Shown: positions 33,793 to 38,872 of the stretch, in pieces
Position numbering within the stretch: the first letter of the stretch is position 1
Layout: each line of letters begins with the position of its first letter
NCBI RefSeq assembly: GCF_016862995.1
Contig: NZ_BOOA01000077.1
Location: forward strand, 1-38,872
Direction: 5' to 3'
Length of the DNA stretch: 38,872 nucleotides
Origin: Acrocarpospora phusangensis
GTDB lineage: Bacteria > Actinomycetota > Actinomycetes > Streptosporangiales > Streptosporangiaceae
The notes under the pieces: generated by a model
Told to the model about the DNA's origin: nothing
What the model saw: the letters and a program-made list of their open reading frames with translations, nothing else
The model's database searches: none
Translations under genes and position numbers: made by a program

Positions 33793-35511
33793 TCAGACGG
33801 CGGCCTTCGCGGCCGCCGCCAGCGACAGCAGTTCCTCGGCGTGCGCCCTGCCCAGCTCGGAATCCTCCAAACCGGCGAGCATGCGGGACAGCTCGCGGGC
33901 CCGGCCCTCGCGGTCGAGGGCGACGACGCCGCTGCGGACGACGCTGCCGTCGCTCGCCTTCTCCACCACCAGGTGCTGGTCGGCGAAGGCGGCCACCTGG
34001 GGCAGGTGGGTGACGACGATCACCTGCGCGGTTCTGGCCAGCTTGGCCAGGCGGCGGCCGATCTCGACGGCGGCCTTGCCGCCGACGCCCGCGTCCACCT
34101 CGTCGAAGACGAACGTGGGGACCGGGTCGGCGCCCGCGAAGACGACCTCGATGGCCAGCATGACGCGGCTCAGCTCGCCGCCGGAGGCGCCCTTGCCGAG
34201 CGGGAGCGGGGGGGCGGCGGGGTGGGCGGCCAGCCGGAGCTCGACCTCGTCCACGCCCTGCGGCCCGAAGTCGGGGCTTCTGGTGATCTCGACGCTGACC
34301 CGGGCGTGCGGCATCGCGAGCGCGCCGAGCTCGGCGGTGACGGCCTCGGCGAACCGCTCGGCGGTGCCGGTGCGGATCCGGGTGAGCTCGCCGGCCTGCT
34401 CGTCCAGGCGCTCGCTCAGCTCGTCGTGCTCGCGGGTGAGTTCGGCGATCCGGTCGTCGTCGCCGTCCAGCTCGGTGAGGCGGGCGGCCGACCTGCGGGC
34501 CCAGTCCAGGACCTCGGCCACGTCCGCGCCGTACTTGCGGACCAGGCCGGTCAGCACGGCGCGCCGCTCCTGCACGGCGGCCAGCCGGGCGGGGTCGGCC
34601 TCCACCGACTCGGCGTAGGCGGCCAGCTCGGTGGCCACGTCGTTGATGAGGTAGCCGGCTTCGGCCAGCCGGTCGGCGAGCCCGCCGAGCGCCGGGTCGA
34701 ACTCGCGCACCGCCTCGACGGCGGACTTGGCCATGCCGACCAGGGAGACCGCGTCCTGGGCCGCCTCCGGCCCCGACATGGGGTCGCCGAGGAGCGCCGT
34801 GTGCGCGGTGGTGGCGGCGTTCCTGAGCGCGTCGGCGTGGGAGAGCCGCTCGGCCTCCTCCTTCAGCTCGGCGTCCTCCCCCGCCCTCGGCTCGGCCTTC
34901 TCGATCTCGCCGAGCCCGAACCTGAGCACGTCGGCCTCCTGCGCGCGTTCCCGCGCCCGGGTGGTCAGCTCGGCCAGCAGCTCGCCGACCTGCTTGTGCC
35001 GCTTGTACGACTGCTCGTACGCCCGGAGGGGCTTGACCAGTTCGTCGCCCGCGTAACGGTCGAGGGCGGCGCGCTGCCGGCCGGGCTGGAGCAGCCGCTG
35101 CTGGTCCATCTGGCCGTGCACGGCCACCAGGTCGTCGGCCAGGTAGGTGAGCGTCCCGACCGGGACGGTGCGCCCGCCGAGCCAGGCCCGGGAGCGGCCC
35201 TCGGTGGAGACGGTGCGGGAGATGATGAGCTCGCCGCCCTCGACGTCGCCGCCGATGTCGAACACCTGCTGGGCCGCGCGGCCCTCGGGGTCCACCCGCA
35301 GGGTGCCCTCCACGGTGGCCCGGTCGGACCCCGGGCGCACCCGCGCCGGGTCGGCCCGCCCGCCGAACAGCAGCCCCAGGCCGGTCACCACCATGGTCTT
35401 GCCGGCGCCCGTCTCACCTGTGACAACGGTGAACCCCGGTGACAGCTCCAGGACGGCCTCGTCGATGACGCCAAGCCCCTGGATCCGGACCTCCTCGACC
35501 CTCGGTCGCAC
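33793..35511 (-). CDS. recN: DNA repair protein RecN
   Basis: The 572-residue SMC-like ATPase has Walker A VTGETGAGKTMVVTGL near the N terminus, two long coiled-coil arms (about 155-360), and the C-terminal signature SGGELSRVMLAIEVVF with Walker B FVFDEVDAGVGG. RecN helps hold broken ends for recombination. GTG 35511 has GGAGGGA 5 nt upstream. The 81 bp to nadK contain a TAGGAT -10 and an ACTCG/CGAGT inverted repeat (35559-35578), but no LexA box or RecA-NDp motif. Confidence 0.96.
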   Translation of the reverse strand: MRPRVEEVRIQGLGVIDEAVLELSPGFTVVTGETGAGKTMVVTGLGLLFGGRADPARVRPGSDRATVEGTLRVDPEGRAAQQVFDIGGDVEGGELIISRTVSTEGRSRAWLGGRTVPVGTLTYLADDLVAVHGQMDQQRLLQPGRQRAALDRYAGDELVKPLRAYEQSYKRHKQVGELLAELTTRARERAQEADVLRFGLGEIEKAEPRAGEDAELKEEAERLSHADALRNAATTAHTALLGDPMSGPEAAQDAVSLVGMAKSAVEAVREFDPALGGLADRLAEAGYLINDVATELAAYAESVEADPARLAAVQERRAVLTGLVRKYGADVAEVLDWARRSAARLTELDGDDDRIAELTREHDELSERLDEQAGELTRIRTGTAERFAEAVTAELGALAMPHARVSVEITRSPDFGPQGVDEVELRLAAHPAAPPLPLGKGASGGELSRVMLAIEVVFAGADPVPTFVFDEVDAGVGGKAAVEIGRRLAKLARTAQVIVVTHLPQVAAFADQHLVVEKASDGSVVRSGVVALDREGRARELSRMLAGLEDSELGRAHAEELLSLAAAAKAAV

Positions 35512-35592
35512 TGGGTCCCTCCCGTTCAGCTGCGATGTCGGATGAGATCCTACGCGCAACTCGCCAAGATTTTCGAGTCGGGCGCGGGCCGG

Positions 35593-36579
35593 TCAGTGGT
35601 TCCTGACCCGGCCGCGCCAGCCTGCCACCGGCAGCCCGAACTTGGCCACCAAACGGTCGGTGAACGGCGCGCCGGTGGTCTCGGCGCCGAGCATGCGGGC
35701 CAGGCGGACCGGGGTCTCGCCCCTGGTCACCTCCACCCGCGCGCCGGGCGGCAGGTCGAACCTGCGCCTGCCGTCGCACCACAGGATGCCCGCGCTGGTC
35801 TCCGGCAGGATCTCCACGGCCACCCGGGCCTTGGGCGATATCACCATCGGCCGGGCGAACAGGGCGTGCGCGCTGTTGGGCACCAGCAGCAGCGCCTCCA
35901 CCTCGGGCCAGACCACCGGCCCGCCGGCCGAGAACGCGTACGCGGTGGACCCGGTGCTGGTGGCGCAGATCACCCCGTCGCAGCCCCAGCGGGACAGCGG
36001 CCGCCCGTCGATCTCGGCGACCACCTCCAGCATGCGGTCCCGCTTCTCCACCGACGCCTCGTTGAGGGCCCACGTCCTGGCCAGCACCGAGCCGTTGGCG
36101 CGGACCACGACGTCGATGGTCATCCGCTCCTCGACCTCGTAGTGGCTCTCCACCACCCGGTCGACGACCTCCTTGAGGTCCTCCACCTCGGCCTCGGCGA
36201 GGAATCCGACGTGGCCGAGGTTGACGCCGAGCAGGGGCACGCCGACGGGCCGCACCAGTTCGGCGGCCCGCAGCAGGGTGCCGTCGCCGCCGAGCACGAT
36301 CATCAGTTCGGCGTCGGCCGCCAGGGCCGCGGCCGGGGAGACCACCTCAACGCCCGGCTCGGCGACCAGTTCGGCTTCGTCGGCGGGCACCCGCACGTTC
36401 AGCCCTTCGCCGAGCAGCCGGTGGATGACCAGCCGGGCGCTGTCGATGGCCGCCTGCCGGCCGGTGTGCGTGGTGATGAGAACGGTCCGCTTGCCGTCCC
36501 TGGTCAGGTGGGGAGTCATCCTGCTGCTTCCGTGAGCGTACGGCCGGACGGGCGGGTCATCGCGGTCCTCCAGGCTCAT
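35593..36579 (-). CDS. nadK: NAD kinase
   Basis: The 328-residue kinase makes NADP from NAD. Motifs: LGGDGTLLRAAEL (GGDGT loop), VNLGHVGFLAE, CDGVICATSTGSTAYAFSAG GP. The ATG at 36579 overlaps the tlyA stop (ATGA), so I kept it, although the first 20 residues are polar and not conserved in look; an internal Met (MTPHLTRDGKR) would give the usual length near 300. Confidence 0.96.
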   Translation of the reverse strand: MSLEDRDDPPVRPYAHGSSRMTPHLTRDGKRTVLITTHTGRQAAIDSARLVIHRLLGEGLNVRVPADEAELVAEPGVEVVSPAAALAADAELMIVLGGDGTLLRAAELVRPVGVPLLGVNLGHVGFLAEAEVEDLKEVVDRVVESHYEVEERMTIDVVVRANGSVLARTWALNEASVEKRDRMLEVVAEIDGRPLSRWGCDGVICATSTGSTAYAFSAGGPVVWPEVEALLLVPNSAHALFARPMVISPKARVAVEILPETSAGILWCDGRRRFDLPPGARVEVTRGETPVRLARMLGAETTGAPFTDRLVAKFGLPVAGWRGRVRNH

Positions 36580-37388
36580 CGCGGGCCCTCGGCGACGGCG
36601 CGGTCGACGGCCGCCGCCAGGTCCTCGACCGGCTCGTGCCCCGCGCCCTTGCCGAGTCTGATCAGGTATTCGACGTTGCCGGAAGGCCCCGGCAGCGGGC
36701 TGGCCGTGACGCCCTTCACGGTCAGGCCCAGGCCGGCGGCGGTGGCGGCCACCTCGCGGACCGAGTCGGCGCGCAGGGCCGGGTCGCGGACCACGCCGCC
36801 CGCGCCGACCCGGTGCTTGCCCACCTCGAACTGGGGTTTGACCAGCATCACCAGCTCGCCGCCCTCGGCGAGGCAGGCGGTGAGGGCGGGCAGGACCAGG
36901 CGGAGCGAGATGAACGACAGGTCGCCCACGATCAGCGTGGGCGCCTCGCCGACCAGCTCCGGGGTGAGGTCCCTGACGTTGGTCCGCTCCATCACGGTGA
37001 CCCGCTCGTCGGTCCGCAGCGACCAGGCGAGCTGACCGTAGCCGACGTCCACGGCGAGCACGTGCGCGGCGCCGTGGCGGAGCAGCACGTCGGTGAAGCC
37101 TCCGGTGGAGGCGCCCGCGTCCAGGCAGCGCCGGCCCTCGACGCGCAGGTCGGCGAAGGCCGCCAGCGCACCGAGCAGCTTGTGGGCGCCCCTGGACACA
37201 TAGTCGGGACCCTCGGCGGCCTCGGCCACGACGATCGGGGAGGCGGTGTCGACCTGGGTCGCCGCCTTCCCCGCGACCCGGCCGCTCACGCTCACCCGGC
37301 CGGCGTCGATGAGCTGGGCGGCCTGCTCGCGCGAACGCGCCAGATTCCGCCGCACCAGCTCGCTGTCCAACCGCCTGCGCTGGCTCAC
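36576..37388 (-). CDS. tlyA: TlyA family rRNA 2'-O-methyltransferase
   Basis: The 270-residue protein has an N-terminal S4 RNA-binding domain (RRRLDSELVRRNLARSREQA, IDAGRVSVSG) and a Rossmann methyltransferase (CLDAGASTGGFTDVLLRHGA SAM loop, VDVGYGQLAW, VGDLSFISLRLVLPAL, LVKPQFEVGK). TlyA methylates cytidines in 16S and 23S rRNA and sets capreomycin sensitivity in mycobacteria. Start GTG 37388. Coupled to nadK by a 4-nt overlap. Confidence 0.95.
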   Translation of the reverse strand: MSQRRRLDSELVRRNLARSREQAAQLIDAGRVSVSGRVAGKAATQVDTASPIVVAEAAEGPDYVSRGAHKLLGALAAFADLRVEGRRCLDAGASTGGFTDVLLRHGAAHVLAVDVGYGQLAWSLRTDERVTVMERTNVRDLTPELVGEAPTLIVGDLSFISLRLVLPALTACLAEGGELVMLVKPQFEVGKHRVGAGGVVRDPALRADSVREVAATAAGLGLTVKGVTASPLPGPSGNVEYLIRLGKGAGHEPVEDLAAAVDRAVAEGPR

Positions 37389-37440
37389 CGGGCCGCCCTC
37401 ACCGCCGGGCCGGGCGCGGCCCGGACCTCACCGCTCGCGT

Positions 37441-37680
37441 TCACGTACGCTCGTCCACCGATCCGAGCGTGCTCTCCAGGTCACCCAGAACCTCCTCGAA
37501 AACGGCCACATGCTCCCCGACGGGACGCTCGGCGAGGCCGTCCAGCCGCGCCATCGCGGTCTCGACCGACCCTTCGCCCCCCGAGGTACGCCCCGCGACC
37601 GCTCCGGGTTCAGGCGACCCCTCCGCCTGGATGTTACGCAGGAACGCCAGTCCCGCGCCCTCCAAGCCCGGTTCCGTCAT
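37441..37680 (-). CDS. Small conserved actinobacterial protein (Rv1693-like position)
   Basis: The 79-residue acidic protein ends with ARLDGLAERPVGEHVAVFEE followed by VLGDLESTLGSVDE, a helical motif that recurs just upstream of tlyA in many actinomycetes. Function unknown. Its ATG overlaps the stop of the histone-like gene as ATGA, and tlyA follows after 52 bp, so it is part of the same transcript. Confidence 0.8.
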   Translation of the reverse strand: MTEPGLEGAGLAFLRNIQAEGSPEPGAVAGRTSGGEGSVETAMARLDGLAERPVGEHVAVFEEVLGDLESTLGSVDERT

Positions 37681-38872
37681 CTACTGCCTCCACTCCCCGC
37701 CGCCCGCTTCCGGGTCGCCTTCGTCACGGCCGCCCTCATCACGGCCGCCTTCCCCGCCGCCCTGCCGATCGTCTTCTTGATCGTCTTGGCGGCGGCGGTG
37801 GCGCGCACCGTCTTCGCGGCCGTCCTGCCCGCCGTCTCGGCAGCCTTGGCGGTCGTCCTGCCGGCCGTCCTCGCGGCTGCCTTGGCGGTCGTCCCGGTGG
37901 CTGTCTTAATCGTTCCGGTGGCTGTCTTGGTCGTTCCGGTGGCTGTCTTTGTCGTTTTGATCGTCCTGGTGCTCGTCTTGCCGCCGACCGTCCTAACACC
38001 GGCCTTGGCCGCCGTCATCCTGCCCGGCTTGGCCGCCGCCGAACTGGTCCTGCCCGTCCTCCCCGCGACACTAGCCCGGCTCGCGGGCTTGGCCACGGTT
38101 CTGGCGCCCATCTTGCCCGCCGCCGCCGTCTTCCGCGTCGTTCCGGCGGCCTTCAAGCTTGTACGGCTTCGCAGGGTGGCCGCCTTCAAGCTTGTACGGC
38201 TTCGCAGGGTGGCCGCCTTCACACCCGTACGGCTTCGCGGGGTGGCCGTCTTCGCGGTGGTGGACCTGGTTCCCGTGGACGCGGCTTGCTTCGTGCGTCC
38301 TGCCGGGCGGGCGGCGGGCTTCAGGCGGGCGCTGGCCACGCCCGTACGGGTACTCCCGGCCGCCGCCACCTTCGTCGTGCTGGTCCGGCGCACGCCGGAT
38401 CGGGACGCGGCCGGACGCGGCTTCGCGGTGGTGGATTTGGGCGTGGCCGAGCGGGACGCGGCCGGACGCGGCTTCGCGGTGGTGGATTTGGGCGTGGCCG
38501 AGCGGGACGCGGCCGGACGCGGCTTCGCGGTGGTGGATTTGGGCGTGGCCGAGCGGGACGCGGTCGTACGCGGCTTGGCGGTGGACTTGGTCGCCGTGGT
38601 CGACCGGGAGGCCGTCGTGCGCGGCTTGGCCGCGGATGTGCTTTTGGTGGTGACGCTCTTCTTGGCCGGAGCGGTCTTCGCGGGCGTCTTGGCGGCCGGC
38701 TTCGTAGCGGCGGACTTGGTGGTGGACTTGGCGGCGGACTTGGTGGTGGCCGACTTGGTGGCCGGACTTCTTCTGGCCGTGGTCCCCCGGGTCGTGGTGC
38801 CGCGGGTCGTGGTCCCCCGGGTCGTGGTGCCGCGGGTCGTGGTCCCCCGGGTCGTGGTGCCGCGGGTCGTGG
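37677..38872 (-). CDS. Histone H1-like Lys/Arg/Ala/Thr-rich protein, C-terminal part (start beyond right edge)
   Basis: The frame is open from the window edge to the stop at 37677, at least 397 residues with no stop. A GTG at 38393 would give 238 residues, but the same low-complexity coding continues upstream with codon-level repeats, so it is not the start. Composition is almost only A, T, K, R, S, G and P, as in bacterial H1-like or HU-tail proteins that bind DNA without sequence preference. Repeat units seen from N to C: TTRGT (6 copies), a 17-residue SATPKSTTAKPRPAASR unit (3 exact plus decayed copies), an 11-residue KAATLRSRTSL unit, and a TKTATGT unit. Any folded N-terminal domain is outside the window. 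Confidence 0.8.
   Translation of the reverse strand, partial: TTRGTTTRGTTTRGTTTRGTTTRGTTTRGTTARRSPATKSATTKSAAKSTTKSAATKPAAKTPAKTAPAKKSVTTKSTSAAKPRTTASRSTTATKSTAKPRTTASRSATPKSTTAKPRPAASRSATPKSTTAKPRPAASRSATPKSTTAKPRPAASRSGVRRTSTTKVAAAGSTRTGVASARLKPAARPAGRTKQAASTGTRSTTAKTATPRSRTGVKAATLRSRTSLKAATLRSRTSLKAAGTTRKTAAAGKMGARTVAKPASRASVAGRTGRTSSAAAKPGRMTAAKAGVRTVGGKTSTRTIKTTKTATGTTKTATGTIKTATGTTAKAAARTAGRTTAKAAETAGRTAAKTVRATAAAKTIKKTIGRAAGKAAVMRAAVTKATRKRAAGSGGSR
37891..37953. repeat. 21-bp in-frame tandem repeat
   Basis: About three imperfect copies of a 21-bp unit (GTCTTGGTCGTTCCGGTGGC plus T) encode T-K-T-A-T-G-T on the minus strand, near the C terminus of the histone-like gene. Confidence 0.7.
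38149..38247. repeat. 33-bp in-frame tandem repeat
   Basis: Two identical copies (38149-38181, 38182-38214) and one diverged copy (38215-38247) encode 11 residues, K-A-A-T-L-R-S-R-T-S-L, in the histone-like gene. Confidence 0.85.
38400..38603. repeat. 51-bp in-frame tandem repeat
   Basis: Three copies at 38400-38450, 38451-38501 and 38502-38552 differ by one base only; a fourth, diverged copy runs to about 38603. Each encodes 17 residues of the histone-like protein. Near identity points to recent expansion. Confidence 0.88.
38781..38872. repeat. 30-bp tandem repeat (two alternating 15-bp codings), runs off the edge
   Basis: GGTCCCCCGGGTCGT and GGTGCCGCGGGTCGT alternate three times without error. 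Both 15-mers encode T-T-R-G-T with different Arg and Gly codons, so the copied unit is 30 bp. Confidence 0.9.

Noticed and set aside
35559-35578. LexA/SOS box upstream of recN
   Set aside because: The ACTCG/CGAGT inverted repeat has a 10-nt centre and does not match the actinobacterial GAAC-N4-GTTC box.
38393-38393. GTG as the start of the histone-like gene
   Set aside because: The same repeat-rich frame continues open to the window edge.
38781-38872. CRISPR-like direct repeats
   Set aside because: Back-to-back tandem units without spacers, in frame within a gene.

Overview
The window is high-GC chromosomal DNA of an actinomycete. RbpA, WhiA, a mycothiol-dependent-type enzyme, SteA/MctB, leaderless or GTG/TTG starts and short-overlap operons all point to Actinomycetota. 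A sporulating filamentous lineage such as Streptosporangiales is my guess from gene order and protein style; it is not proven. Nearly everything is core chromosome. The accessory pieces are a small WXG100-like locus, a decayed IS605-type element and a repeat-rich histone-like gene.

Left part (1-9090): a truncated hypothetical gene; a small membrane protein; a GNAT acetyltransferase; a stand-alone Clp N-domain protein; a long nested inverted repeat (1721-1899); a WXG100-like locus (small helical protein, anchored exported protein, large helical protein of about 670 residues); an ACT-GNAT fusion; and a FAD amine-oxidase-like / amidohydrolase gene pair ending in a strong two-way terminator at 9051-9082.

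Central part (9094-22502, nearly all minus strand): the conserved actinobacterial block uvrA / Rieske lipoprotein / uvrC-rapZ / yvcK / whiA / gap-pgk-tpiA / secG / rbpA, joining nucleotide excision repair, the YvcK/RapZ/WhiA group, lower glycolysis, Sec export and an RNA polymerase-binding factor. uvrA and uvrC each carry a TGTC(A/G)GTG-N8-TANNNT promoter, the RecA-independent (PafBC-type) DNA-damage promoter. A 738-bp TnpB-only IS605-like remnant (15234-15971) lies exactly between rapZ and yvcK. Removing it on paper restores a perfect 4-nt GTGA overlap of the two genes.

Right-centre (22707-27722): a maleylpyruvate-isomerase-family protein, a membrane protein, a metallo-beta-lactamase-fold hydrolase, the phosphatidylethanolamine pair pssA/psd, and a terC gene preceded by a yybP-ykoY (Mn2+) riboswitch.

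Right part (27828-38872, minus strand): GT4 glycosyltransferase, MurJ-like flippase, divergent MraY-like phosphosugar transferase, mctB/steB, steA, recN, nadK, tlyA, a small conserved protein, and the C-terminal part of a histone H1-like basic protein whose gene contains four families of in-frame tandem repeats and runs off the right edge. The order matches the Rv1692-Rv1698 region of mycobacteria (tlyA-nadK-recN-steA-mctB) with a polyprenyl-linked glycan module added downstream. No rRNA, tRNA, CRISPR array, prophage or biosynthetic cluster was seen.
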